From NCBI GenBank assembly GCA_034437275.1, contig DAOTUD010000132.1:1-22456 (forward strand): 22,456 nt of DNA. Direction: 5' to 3'. The notes beneath the pieces were generated by a model. It worked only from the letters and a program-made list of their open reading frames with translations, searched no databases and had not been told where the DNA came from. The stretch is from TC-15 sp034437275 (GTDB taxonomy: Bacteria > Chloroflexota > Anaerolineae > Aggregatilineales > Aggregatilineaceae). How positions within the stretch are numbered: position 1 is the first letter of the stretch; every line of letters begins with the position of its first letter. The position numbers and the translations under genes were made by a program. Below, in pieces: positions 6,817 to 14,992 of this stretch.

Positions 6817-7531
6817 CCGCCGCCGCGTGCAGGGCTGCCTCCAGCGTGAACGCGCCGCTGTACAGCGCCTTGCCGATGATCACGCCCGCGATATCGCCCG
6901 TCGCGTGCAGCGCGCGGATGTCGTCCAGCGCCGCCACCCCGCCCGACGCGATCACGTCCAGCCCGGTCTCGCGCGCCAGGTGTGCCGTCGCCGCGACGTT
7001 CACGCCGGTCAACACGCCGTCGCGGCTGATGTCGGTGTACAGCGCGTGCTGCACGCCCATTTTGGCGAAATGCCGCCCCAGGGCGACCGGCGTCCACGTG
7101 CTGACCTGCTGCCAGCCGTGCGTGGCGACCTGCTCGCCTTTGGCGTCCAGCGCGACGGTGACCGCCGCCGCGCCGAAGCGTTCGACGGCAGCCCCAGCCT
7201 GCTCCGGCTGCTGCACGGCCAGTGTGCCCAGGATCACGCGCGTGGCTCCGGCGTCGAGCGCCTGCTGCGCGTCGTCCAGGGAACGCAGCCCGCCGCCAAA
7301 CTGCACCGGCAGCCCCACCTCCGCGATGGCGCGCAGTGCCTCCAGCGCCAGCGTCGCCTCGCCCAGCGCCCCGTCCAGGTTGACGACGTGCAGCCACGCC
7401 GCCCCGGCGGCCTGCCAGCGTTTCGCCGTGGCGACCGGGTCATCGCTGTGCACGGTTTCGCGCGACGGATCGCCGTATTGCAGGCGCACCACGCGCCCCT
7501 TCCGTATGTCAATGGCCGGATATACGATCAT
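6812..7531 (-). CDS. hisA: ProFAR isomerase HisA
   Basis: A 239-residue (beta/alpha)8 barrel that isomerises ProFAR to PRFAR, the fourth step of histidine synthesis. Visible signatures: the first strand VYPAIDIRKGRVVRL with catalytic Asp8, the phosphate-binding loop QFGGGLRS (77-84), the second catalytic Asp129 in VALDAKGE, Thr166 in YTDISRDG, and the second phosphate site IASGG. Asp8/Asp129/Thr166 match the acid/base residues known for the family. The enzyme is full length. It follows hisH after 41 bases, the only loose junction in this operon, with AGAGGG before the ATG. It is the last his gene here; hisF, which normally follows, is absent. A dual-function PriA could not be excluded by eye, but nothing points to it. 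Confidence 0.95.
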   Translation of the reverse strand: MIVYPAIDIRKGRVVRLQYGDPSRETVHSDDPVATAKRWQAAGAAWLHVVNLDGALGEATLALEALRAIAEVGLPVQFGGGLRSLDDAQQALDAGATRVILGTLAVQQPEQAGAAVERFGAAAVTVALDAKGEQVATHGWQQVSTWTPVALGRHFAKMGVQHALYTDISRDGVLTGVNVAATAHLARETGLDVIASGGVAALDDIRALHATGDIAGVIIGKALYSGAFTLEAALHAAAG

Positions 7532-7572
7532 GTTACACCCTCTACGTGTTCACAATTGGTTTTGATATCCTA

Positions 7573-8199
7573 TCACATAGCGATGAAATTCCTGAGAATT
7601 TGCAGGCCGACCGCCTGGCTTTTTTCCGGATGCGGCTGGATGCCGAACACGTTATCCCGCCCGACGACCGAGGCGTAGTCGATACCGTAGTCGGTCTCCG
7701 CCAGCACATCCGCCGGGTCGCCCGCCTCGACATAGTACGAGTGCACGAAATAGGCATAGCCGCCATCCGGCACCCCGGCCAGCAGCGGGCTGTCGCGCCG
7801 GATGTGCAGTTGGTTCCAGCCCATGTGCGGAATCTTCAGCCCCTGGAGCCGTTCCACCGGGAAGCGCCTGACGTGCCCCGGCAGCAGCCCCAGCCCGCTG
7901 TGCTGGCCCATCTCGTCGCTGGACTCGAACAGGTACTGCATCCCCAGGCAGATGCCGAACAGCGGCACGCCCGCCGCCGCAGCCTCCTTGATCGGCCCCT
8001 CGAAGCCCGCCGCGCGCAGCGCCGTGATGCCCGCGCCGAATGCACCCACGCCCGGCAGCACGATCTTGTCGGCGGTGTGCAGTTTGTCCGGCGTGGCGAT
8101 GGTAAACACGTTCGCGCCGATGTGCGTCAGGGTGTTCGTCACGCTGCGCAGGTTCCCGGCCCCGTAGTCGATCACCGCGATGCTGGCTGGTGCGCTCAT
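7573..8199 (-). CDS. hisH: Imidazole glycerol phosphate synthase, glutamine amidotransferase subunit HisH
   Basis: A 208-residue class I glutamine amidotransferase. The nucleophile is Cys84 in GICLGMQ, and the rest of the triad is His190 and Glu192 in GIQPHPEKS. The N-terminal IAVIDYGAGNLRSV block is typical of HisH. It releases ammonia from glutamine and passes it to HisF, which makes imidazole glycerol phosphate and AICAR from PRFAR. HisF is not encoded in this window, so the partner must come from another locus. The start ATG overlaps the hisB stop codon as ATGA (8199-8196), implying translational coupling. Confidence 0.95.
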   Translation of the reverse strand: MSAPASIAVIDYGAGNLRSVTNTLTHIGANVFTIATPDKLHTADKIVLPGVGAFGAGITALRAAGFEGPIKEAAAAGVPLFGICLGMQYLFESSDEMGQHSGLGLLPGHVRRFPVERLQGLKIPHMGWNQLHIRRDSPLLAGVPDGGYAYFVHSYYVEAGDPADVLAETDYGIDYASVVGRDNVFGIQPHPEKSQAVGLQILRNFIAM

Positions 8200-8789
8200 T
8201 CCGTCAGCGTCCCTTTCGTACTCGGCACCCCACCGCGCCGGGGATCGATCTGCACAGCGGCGGCCAGCGCCCGCCCCAGCGCCTTGAACAGCGCCTCGGC
8301 GCGGTGATGGTCGTCGCGCCCATAGAGCACGGCGGCGTGCAGATTCATTTTCGCGTTAAAGGCGATGGTTTCCAGCACGTGCGCCACCAGCGAGGTCGGC
8401 ATCTGGCCCATCAGCGGCGTGTCGAACGCGGCCTGGATGGCGGCGTAGGGCCGCCCGCTGAGGTCGACCACCACGCGCGCCAGCGCCTCGTCCATCGGCA
8501 CATATGCCGACCCCATGCGGGCGATGCCCTGCCGGTCGGCGAGCGCCGCGTCCAGCGCGCGGCCCAGACAGATCGCCACGTCCTCGATCGTGTGGTGCGC
8601 GTCGATGTGCAGGTCGCCGCTGGCCTGCACCGTCAGGTCCAGCAGGCCGTGATGGGCGACATGGTGCAGCATGTGGTCGAAGAAGCCGACCCCGGTGCTG
8701 ACCTCGGCGGCTCCGCTGCCGTCGAGCTTCAGCGCCAGTTCGATCTGTGTTTCGTTGGTGTGGCGGGTGATGATGGCGGTGCGGGTCAT
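8196..8789 (-). CDS. hisB: Imidazoleglycerol-phosphate dehydratase HisB
   Basis: A 197-residue monofunctional IGPD: no histidinol-phosphatase domain is fused to it. The duplicated metal-binding motifs are present: FFDHMLHHVAHHG (36-48), HIDAHHTIED (61-70) and, in the second half, DDHHRAEALFK. Together they bind the two manganese ions of the 24-mer enzyme, which turns imidazole glycerol phosphate into imidazole acetol phosphate. The ATG at 8789 overlaps the hisC stop as ATGA and is preceded by GAGGAGG. The frame stays open further upstream to 9218, but that is the out-of-frame shadow of hisC. A separate histidinol phosphatase must exist elsewhere. Confidence 0.95.
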   Translation of the reverse strand: MTRTAIITRHTNETQIELALKLDGSGAAEVSTGVGFFDHMLHHVAHHGLLDLTVQASGDLHIDAHHTIEDVAICLGRALDAALADRQGIARMGSAYVPMDEALARVVVDLSGRPYAAIQAAFDTPLMGQMPTSLVAHVLETIAFNAKMNLHAAVLYGRDDHHRAEALFKALGRALAAAVQIDPRRGGVPSTKGTLTE

Positions 8790-9898
8790 GATGTGTCCTC
8801 CTCGATCTGGCGTAAAACCGCCAGCAGGGCGTCGGTTTGCTCGGGGGTCCCGGTGCTGATGCGCACATGGCCGCGCAGGTCCGGCCCGTCGTAGTAGCGG
8901 ATCAGGATGCCGGCGGCCTCCAGCGCGGCGCGCAGCTCCGCCAGCGGGACCCCGTCCACGCGGCACAGCACGAAGTTGGCGCGGCTGGGATAGGGCGACA
9001 GAAACGCGATGTCCTCCAACGCCGCCGCCAGCCGGGCGCGCTCGGTGACGATACGCGCGGCGGTTTTTTCCAGCGCCGGCAGGTCGGCCAGCGACGCCCG
9101 CGCGGCCACGTCCGCCGCCGCGTTGACGTTGTAGGGCTGCTTGATCTTCCACAGGTGGCGGATGATCGCGCGCGGAAACACGCCGTAGCCGATGCGCAGC
9201 CCGGCCAGCCCGGCCCACTTGCTGAAGGTTTGCAGCACGATCAGGTTAGACGTGTCCGGCACACGCGCGGCGGCGCTCGGCTCCCCGCTGAAGGGGATGT
9301 ACGCCTCGTCGAGCACGACCACCAGCGGCAGCGCCAGCAGGCGCTCCAGGGCTTCCGGCGCGATCAGGCCGCCGTCGGGGTTGTTGGGCGTGCACAGGAA
9401 CAGCAGCTTGGGCCGGAGCTTGGCCGCCACGCGCTCGATAGCGTCCACGTCCAGCGCAAAGTCGATCCCGCGCTGCACGTTGACCACGTTGGCGTGCGCC
9501 TGCGCGGCGTGGAAGGCGTACATGCTGAAGGTCGGCGGGCAGTTGAGCACCACGTCGCCCGGCGCGATGAACACCTGCGTGATGAGGTGGATCAGTTCGT
9601 CGGAGCCGGAGCCAACCAGGATGTGCTCGGCGCTCACGTCCAGGTGCGCCGCCAGCATGGCGCGCAGCTCGCGCATTTCGGGATCAGGATACACGTGCAG
9701 ATGGTCGAACGCGGCCAGCGCCGCCAGCGCGTTCGGCGACGGGCCGTAGGGGTTCTCGTTGGCGTCGAGCTTGATGATCTCCGCCACCGGACGCCCGACC
9801 TGCGCCGCGAATACCGCCAGCGGCGGGTTGGGCACGTAGGGCTGCATGGCGGCGATATCGGCGCGCACGGATACGCCGGGGTGGGGTTGGCCGGTCAT
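8786..9898 (-). CDS. hisC: Histidinol-phosphate aminotransferase HisC
   Basis: A 370-residue fold-type I PLP aminotransferase that transfers the amino group from glutamate to imidazole acetol phosphate. Visible: KLDANENPYGPSP (43-55), the substrate/cofactor start typical of HisC; CTPNNPDGG (169-177); DEAY (197-200) contacting the PLP ring; and the Schiff-base Lys227 in LQTFSKWAGLAGLRIGYG. Length is normal. The ATG at 9898 overlaps the hisD stop in ATGA, and its own stop overlaps hisB in the same way. Its place between hisD and hisB supports histidine synthesis rather than general aminotransferase duty. Confidence 0.95.
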   Translation of the reverse strand: MTGQPHPGVSVRADIAAMQPYVPNPPLAVFAAQVGRPVAEIIKLDANENPYGPSPNALAALAAFDHLHVYPDPEMRELRAMLAAHLDVSAEHILVGSGSDELIHLITQVFIAPGDVVLNCPPTFSMYAFHAAQAHANVVNVQRGIDFALDVDAIERVAAKLRPKLLFLCTPNNPDGGLIAPEALERLLALPLVVVLDEAYIPFSGEPSAAARVPDTSNLIVLQTFSKWAGLAGLRIGYGVFPRAIIRHLWKIKQPYNVNAAADVAARASLADLPALEKTAARIVTERARLAAALEDIAFLSPYPSRANFVLCRVDGVPLAELRAALEAAGILIRYYDGPDLRGHVRISTGTPEQTDALLAVLRQIEEDTS

Positions 9899-11247
9899 GA
9901 TGTGCCCTCCTGGTCCGGGATGCGCGCCTCGGCGGCGGCAGCGTGGGCGGTCAGCGCTTCGGCGCGCGCCAGGATCGCGGCGGACCGGCTCAACGCGGCG
10001 GCGGCCCCGGCTTCCAGCCCGATCAGGCTCGTGATCTTGACGAAGTCCAGCACGTTCAGCGGCGAGGCGAAGCGCGCGGTGCCGCCGGTCGGCATGACGT
10101 GCGATGGTCCCGCCACGTAATCGCCCAGCACCTCAAACGAGCTTTCGCCCAGGAACACGCCGCCCGCGTTGCGCACCTGCCCGACCCAGTCCCAGGGATT
10201 GTCGAGCAGCAGGCACAGGTGTTCGGCGGCGTATTCGTTCGCTACCGCGAACGCTTGCGCCATGTCGTCCACGATCACCGCCCCGCTGCGGCGGTCCATC
10301 GCCTGCGCGATGATGCCGGCGCGGCTGAGCGTTGCGACGCGCCCCGTCACCTCCTCCGCGACACGGTCGGCCAGCGCGCGGCTGGGCGTGACCAGGATCG
10401 CGGAGGCCAGCACGTCGTGCTCGGCCTGCGCCAGCAGGTCCGCCGCCGCCAGCCCGGGATCGGCGTTGGCGTCGGCCAGGACCATCGTCTCGGTCGGCCC
10501 CGGCAGCCCGTCGATGCCCACGTCGCCGTACACCTGCTGCTTGGCCAGCGTGACGAACAGGTTGCCCGGCCCGACGATCTTGGCGACACGCGGCACGGAC
10601 GCGGTGCCGTAGGCCATCGCCGCGACGGCTTGCGCGCCGCCCACGCGGATCACGGTATCCACGCCGCACACGGCAGCCGCGGCCAGAATCACCGGTGGGA
10701 CGCTGCCGGTGCCGCGTCCGGGGGGCGTGGCGATCACGATCTGCTCAACCCCGGCCACCTGCGCCGGGATCACGCTCATCAGCAGCGACGAGGGCAGCGG
10801 CGCGGTGCCGCCCGCCACGTACACGCCCACCGAATCCACCGGGCGCACGATCTGCCCCAGCGATCCCTCGCCCTGGGCGTCGATCCAGCCCGTGACCGGC
10901 TGCTTGGCGTGGAAGGCGCGCACCCGGTCGGCGGCCAGTTGCAGCGCATCCCGTACATCAGCCGGGATCGCGTGCAGCGCGGCCCGAATCGCGTCCGGGG
11001 GCACGGCCAGCGCGTCCAGGTCGGCATCGTCGATGCGCCGGTTCCAGTCGAACAGCGCGGCGTCGCCTTGCTGGCGCACGCTGTGGATGATGCGGCGCAC
11101 CGCTTCGGCGGGCGTGACCGGCTCGCCGAACGTGTCCGCCAGGCTGTCGGCCAGCCAGTCCGGCACGCTGATATCGCGCAGGGAGGGCCGCTGCAGGATC
11201 GTGGCGCGGGCCTGGTCCAGGTCGTAAATGGGGAGCGTGATGGTCAT
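9895..11247 (-). CDS. hisD: Histidinol dehydrogenase HisD
   Basis: A 450-residue zinc enzyme catalysing the last two oxidations, histidinol to histidinal to histidine, with NAD+. Candidate zinc ligands are Gln274 and His277 (LLAQAEHD), Asp376 (LGDYVAG) and His435 (ALTAHAAAAEAR). The catalytic Glu342-His343 pair lies in NEYAAEHLCL and the second catalytic His383 in GPSHVMPTGG. All are offset by 15-16 from the well-studied E. coli residues, which supports full function. The central GPGNLFVTLAKQQV (227-240) and PGPTET (249-254) blocks are intact. The start overlaps the hisG stop as ATGA (11247-11244). Confidence 0.96.
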   Translation of the reverse strand: MTITLPIYDLDQARATILQRPSLRDISVPDWLADSLADTFGEPVTPAEAVRRIIHSVRQQGDAALFDWNRRIDDADLDALAVPPDAIRAALHAIPADVRDALQLAADRVRAFHAKQPVTGWIDAQGEGSLGQIVRPVDSVGVYVAGGTAPLPSSLLMSVIPAQVAGVEQIVIATPPGRGTGSVPPVILAAAAVCGVDTVIRVGGAQAVAAMAYGTASVPRVAKIVGPGNLFVTLAKQQVYGDVGIDGLPGPTETMVLADANADPGLAAADLLAQAEHDVLASAILVTPSRALADRVAEEVTGRVATLSRAGIIAQAMDRRSGAVIVDDMAQAFAVANEYAAEHLCLLLDNPWDWVGQVRNAGGVFLGESSFEVLGDYVAGPSHVMPTGGTARFASPLNVLDFVKITSLIGLEAGAAAALSRSAAILARAEALTAHAAAAEARIPDQEGTS

Positions 11248-12245
11248 GGTTGGGATTCCTCGCTTTCTAAGGCGGCCAGCAGGCGTTGGTAGCGGGCCGG
11301 CTGCTCCTCGAAGATGTACGTTACCGGGGTGACGACCACGCCGCTGCCGCCGATGGCGCGAATCTGGCGGATGACATCATACAGGCGGGCGGCGTGCGTC
11401 ACGATGTTGATCGCCCACCAGTTCCCGCTGTGCTCGCGGGTGATCATGGGCGCAATGGTCGGGCCTTGCAGCCCGCCCAGGCCCGGCTGGCCGAAGATAC
11501 GCTGCGCTACGTCCTCCATCGACGCGCCGCGCACGTTGGCGAAGATCATGTGCTGGCCCGCTGCGCGCAGGTGCGCCTCGATGAACTCCAGCATGTGCCG
11601 GGTGGCTTCCAGCAGGTCAGGGCGTTCGGCCAGCGCGGCACGGTTGCCGATCAAAATCGCCTGCGAGTCGAGGATGGTGCCGTCCTCAAGCTGGCGCAGG
11701 CGATTCTCGCGCAGGGTGGTGCCGGTGCTGGTGATGTCCGCGATGAAATCGGCGTACCCGACGATGGGCGCGGACTCCAGCGCGCCGTCGGCACTGACCA
11801 CGCGGACGTTGGTCGTGCCGGCCCCGGCCAGGAAGCGCGTCACCGCGTTGGGGTACTTGGTGGCGACGCGCAGCCCGCTGCCGTTGGCTTTGCGCGCCAG
11901 GTCGGCGACGGTGCGCACGTCGTCCCACGCATCCGGCACGGCCAGCACCAGGCTGCACTGGCTGTAGCCCAGCGCCTCGTGGACGATGATCACGTCCGCG
12001 GCGGTGGGGAGTTCGGCCAGCGCGTCGTAGCCGGTGATCCCCAGGTCGATGTCGCCGGCGGCCACGCTCAGCGGCACGTCGCGCGCGCGCTGGAAGAAGA
12101 CCTGCACATCCGGCAGCGCGGGCATGGTCGCGGTGTACTGGCGGGGGTTGCGCTTGTTCACATGCAGGCCGCATCCCGCCAGAAAGTCCAGCGTTTCGGC
12201 TTCCATGCGGCCCTTGCTGGGCAGCGCCAGGCGAATGTTTGGCAT
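11244..12245 (-). CDS. hisG: ATP phosphoribosyltransferase HisG, long form
   Basis: A 333-residue enzyme for the first, committed step: ATP plus PRPP to phosphoribosyl-ATP. Two periplasmic-binding-protein-like lobes carry LALPSKGRM (6-14), GDIDLGITGYD (64-74) and the PRPP loop DITSTGTTLREN (170-181). The C-terminal part (about 255-333, with APMITREHSGNWWAINIV and GGSGVVVTPVTYIFEE) is the ACT-like regulatory domain that binds histidine. It is therefore the long HisG, needing no HisZ, and probably feedback inhibited. I start at the ATG at 12245, eight bases after AAGGAG; the open frame continues to 12509 but only through the attenuator region. It is the first gene after the attenuator terminator, which ends 27 bases before the ATG. 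Confidence 0.96.
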   Translation of the reverse strand: MPNIRLALPSKGRMEAETLDFLAGCGLHVNKRNPRQYTATMPALPDVQVFFQRARDVPLSVAAGDIDLGITGYDALAELPTAADVIIVHEALGYSQCSLVLAVPDAWDDVRTVADLARKANGSGLRVATKYPNAVTRFLAGAGTTNVRVVSADGALESAPIVGYADFIADITSTGTTLRENRLRQLEDGTILDSQAILIGNRAALAERPDLLEATRHMLEFIEAHLRAAGQHMIFANVRGASMEDVAQRIFGQPGLGGLQGPTIAPMITREHSGNWWAINIVTHAARLYDVIRQIRAIGGSGVVVTPVTYIFEEQPARYQRLLAALESEESQP

Positions 12246-12262
12246 AATAAGCTCCTTTGATG

Positions 12263-12296
12263 AAAACAAAAACGCCCTCCGGCGGACCGGAAGGCG
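12263..12296 (-). terminator. his attenuator: intrinsic terminator before hisG
   Basis: On the minus strand CGCCTTCCGG (12296-12287) and CCGGAGGGCG (12282-12273) form a 10-bp stem with one G-U pair and a TCCG loop, followed directly by TTTTTGTTTT (12272-12263). It lies between the His-rich leader ORF and the hisG ribosome binding site, so it would abort hisG transcription unless an alternative structure forms. Confidence 0.88.
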
Positions 12297-12322
12297 CACA
12301 ATGGGCGTGTCAGGGATACAAA

Positions 12323-12406
12323 TCAGATACGCAGCACACACCACCTGCCGGGCCGCTGGCCGGAGTTGTCGTGATGATGGTGGTGGGTGTGGATTATGTG
12401 TATCAT
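12323..12406 (-). CDS. hisL: His-rich leader peptide of the his operon
   Basis: A 27-codon ORF on the minus strand beginning MIHIIHTHHHHH: seven His in the first twelve residues, five of them consecutive (CAC CAC CAT CAT CAC). The remaining 15 residues (DNSGQRPGRWCVLRI) look unremarkable but their codons include RNA segment 2 of the attenuator. It ends in TGA 77 bases before the hisG ATG. E. coli HisL has seven consecutive His in 16 residues, so this is the same principle with unrelated sequence. No ribosome binding site precedes the ATG; the promoter -10 box ends only seven bases before it, implying a leaderless or nearly leaderless start. The peptide itself probably has no function beyond sensing charged tRNA-His. 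Confidence 0.88.
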   Translation of the reverse strand: MIHIIHTHHHHHDNSGQRPGRWCVLRI

Positions 12407-12413
12407 GTGGCAG

Positions 12414-12442
12414 AGTATAGCGATCTGCGCGCGGAATGTCAA
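12414..12442 (-). promoter_or_regulatory. his operon promoter (TTGACA-17-TATACT)
   Basis: On the minus strand a perfect TTGACA (12442-12437) is followed by a 17-base spacer and TATACT (12419-12414). It is the best sigma-70-type promoter in the window. Seven bases separate the -10 box from A12406, the first base of the leader-peptide ATG, so the predicted +1 coincides with the start codon within a base or two. Confidence 0.82.
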
Positions 12443-12684
12443 CGTGGAGAATTTGTGCGCAAGTTGCCGCGCCGGTGGCCTCGCCGCGAGGAACGGCTGG
12501 CCGGCGCAAAAAACGCTCCTCAGCCCCCTCTCCCGCAGAGCAGGCGAGGGTGAGTCACGGCGCACGCTTTTTCCCCTCGCCCATTCGATGGAAGAGGGGA
12601 GACCGCCCGGCAGGGCGCCAGCTTTGGCGACCATATTCACCTATTGCTGACAACTCGTTCGTGGCCCCGCGAAAAAACCAGAGT
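12443..12684. other. Intergenic region between divergent his and rho promoters
   Basis: The whole gap between the his leader and rho is 486 bases (12407-12892). This middle part holds no supported gene. It contains the repeat copy at 12521-12620. Flanking sequence is GC-rich without a convincing ORF or RNA; several short overlapping open frames exist on both strands but have no ribosome binding sites or family features. Confidence 0.5.
12521..12620. repeat. Dispersed intergenic repeat, copy 2
   Basis: The core from GCGAGGG (12544) to CAGGGCG (12617) aligns almost throughout with 22322-22394: shared blocks are GAGTCAC, GCGC-CGCTTTT, CCCCTCGCCC, AGAGGGGA-ACCGCCCG and CAGGGCG, with only small differences and one-base gaps. 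It is flanked by CCCCCTCTCCC. It has no coding capacity and looks like a small non-autonomous, REP- or MITE-like intergenic element. Confidence 0.72.
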
Positions 12685-12713
12685 TTGACCCCGCGCGCAC
12701 AGTGTGCTATATT
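12685..12713 (+). promoter_or_regulatory. rho promoter (TTGACC-17-TATATT)
   Basis: TTGACC (12685-12690) and TATATT (12708-12713) are spaced by 17 bases, each one base from consensus. Predicted start of transcription is near 12721, which gives a leader of about 170 bases before rho. Confidence 0.7.
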
Positions 12714-12720
12714 GTCTGTG

Positions 12721-12892
12721 AGCTAGTTGCTTTGATGCATTCTACTCCCTTTTTGTGCGCCCACAGCGTATTTAAAACTTCAATCCATGACGTGGTGAAT
12801 CGCTAATGCGATATTCCCCAGATCGTGATATCTATCATCATGAATAGCATGTAGGGGCCATAGGTGCCCTTTCTTCGTTTGGAGACTCCCAA
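12721..12892 (+). other. Long 5' leader of rho
   Basis: About 170 bases without an ORF of note, visibly more AT-rich than the surroundings. Small structures include ATCGC-TAAT-GCGAT near 12809-12822, a weak GGGGCC/GGTGCCC hairpin near 12853-12870 followed by pyrimidines, and TTTGG (12878-12882) pairing with CCAAA (12889-12893), which would hide the GGAG ribosome binding site and the first base of the start codon. Rho genes in other bacteria are autoregulated through their leaders; that this leader works so is inference. Confidence 0.4.
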
Positions 12893-14161
<1,269 letters not shown>

Positions 14162-14179
14162 TCAGCGTGCCCCGGCTGT

Positions 14180-14983
14180 CTACAGGACAAACCAGTCGAA
14201 ATAATAATAGCTGAGCGCCGCCGCGATCAGCACCGAGTCAACCCGATCCAGCAGGCCACCGTGCCCCGGGATCAGGTGGCTGGAGTCTTTGGCGTTGACC
14301 TGCCGCTTGATGGCCGAGATCGCCAGATCGCCGGCGGTGCCCAGCACGCCGATCAGCAGGCCGAGGATCGCGCCGTGCAGCGCATTCAGCGCGCCGATAT
14401 CGGGCAGCCCGCCGGCCAACGCCCCGAACACGGCCCCCGATACCACGCTGCCCGCGTAGCCTTCCCAGCTTTTCTTGGGGCTGACACGCGGTGACATTTT
14501 GTGGCGGCCCCACTGCCGCCCGACGAAATAGGCGGCGCTGTCCGAGACGATCACGCAGCCGTACACGACCAGCGTCAGGTAAGCACCGTCGTCCAGCATC
14601 CGCACCGCGAGCAGGCTGCTGCCCAGCCAGCCGATATACACCCCGCCGAACAGCGCCAGCGCGACATTGAGCATGGCGTTGGGACGGCGGCGTTCGTAGT
14701 CCCACACCAGCTTGAGCGCGCCCACGATCAACGCCGCCGCCAGCCCCGGCGCGCGCCACGTGTCGTGCGCGAACCAGGTCGCCGCCAGCGGCAGCGCAAT
14801 CAGCGCCAGCACCAGCCACTCCGGCGGGTGATAGCTGCCCTGCCGCACCAACCGAACGTATTCATCCCCGGCCAGCAGCAGCGCCGCGGTCAGGACCAGC
14901 GCAAAAGGCCACCCTCCCACCACGATCAGCGCGATCAGGATTGGGAGGGCGATGATGGCCACGATTACACGAGTTTTGAGCAT
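14180..14983 (-). CDS. cdsA: Phosphatidate cytidylyltransferase
   Basis: A 267-residue integral membrane protein with about seven hydrophobic segments. It makes CDP-diacylglycerol from phosphatidate and CTP, the branch point to phosphatidylglycerol, cardiolipin and inositol lipids. The CDP-transferase signature is plain: SAIKRQVNAKD (223-233) followed by PGHGGLLDRVDS (239-250), with the DSAAYFVGR (148-156) and PKKSWEGY (169-176) blocks. Length is normal. It starts nine bases after the uppS stop, with AGGA inside the end of uppS as likely ribosome binding site, so it is co-transcribed with frr and uppS. The dxr and rseP genes often found next in such clusters are not here. Confidence 0.94.
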   Translation of the reverse strand: MLKTRVIVAIIALPILIALIVVGGWPFALVLTAALLLAGDEYVRLVRQGSYHPPEWLVLALIALPLAATWFAHDTWRAPGLAAALIVGALKLVWDYERRRPNAMLNVALALFGGVYIGWLGSSLLAVRMLDDGAYLTLVVYGCVIVSDSAAYFVGRQWGRHKMSPRVSPKKSWEGYAGSVVSGAVFGALAGGLPDIGALNALHGAILGLLIGVLGTAGDLAISAIKRQVNAKDSSHLIPGHGGLLDRVDSVLIAAALSYYYFDWFVL

Positions 14984-14992
14984 GGCGATATC

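Larger units (their letters stand above)
12263..12406 (-). promoter_or_regulatory. Complete histidine transcription attenuator (three exclusive RNA pairings)
   Basis: Segment 1 (CACCACC, 12385-12379, inside His codons 8-10) can pair with GGTGGTG (12345-12339). The stem can extend with upstream CACA against downstream TGTG across one bulged C. Segment 2 (CCGGCAGGTG, 12351-12342) can pair with segment 3 (CGCCTTCCGG, 12296-12287) over nine pairs with one mismatch. Segment 3 alternatively pairs with segment 4 to make the terminator. A ribosome stalled on the His run would cover segment 1 and leave segment 2 free to capture segment 3, so hisG is read. A ribosome reaching the leader stop at 12323-12325 covers segment 2 and the terminator forms. 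This is the classical logic of his leaders. Pairings were worked out by eye; no folding energies were calculated. Confidence 0.82.

Noticed and set aside
8790..9218. N-terminal extension of HisB
   Set aside because: Open only because it is out of frame with hisC; the ATG at 8789 has GAGGAGG upstream and gives a standard IGPD length.
8837..10120. A 427-codon plus-strand frame opposite hisC and hisD
   Set aside because: Mirror frame of two intact his genes with no recognisable domain.
12246..12420. T-box riboswitch before hisG
   Set aside because: No T-box consensus (TGGNACCGCG-like) or specifier stem was found; the His-rich ORF and nested stems fit attenuation instead.
12521..12620. CRISPR fragment
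   Set aside because: Related CCCTC/GAGGG repeats are single copies thousands of bases apart, with no regular spacers and no cas genes.
14162..14179. Terminator between convergent rho and cdsA
   Set aside because: Only 18 bases separate the stops and no stem with a T tract is visible on either strand.
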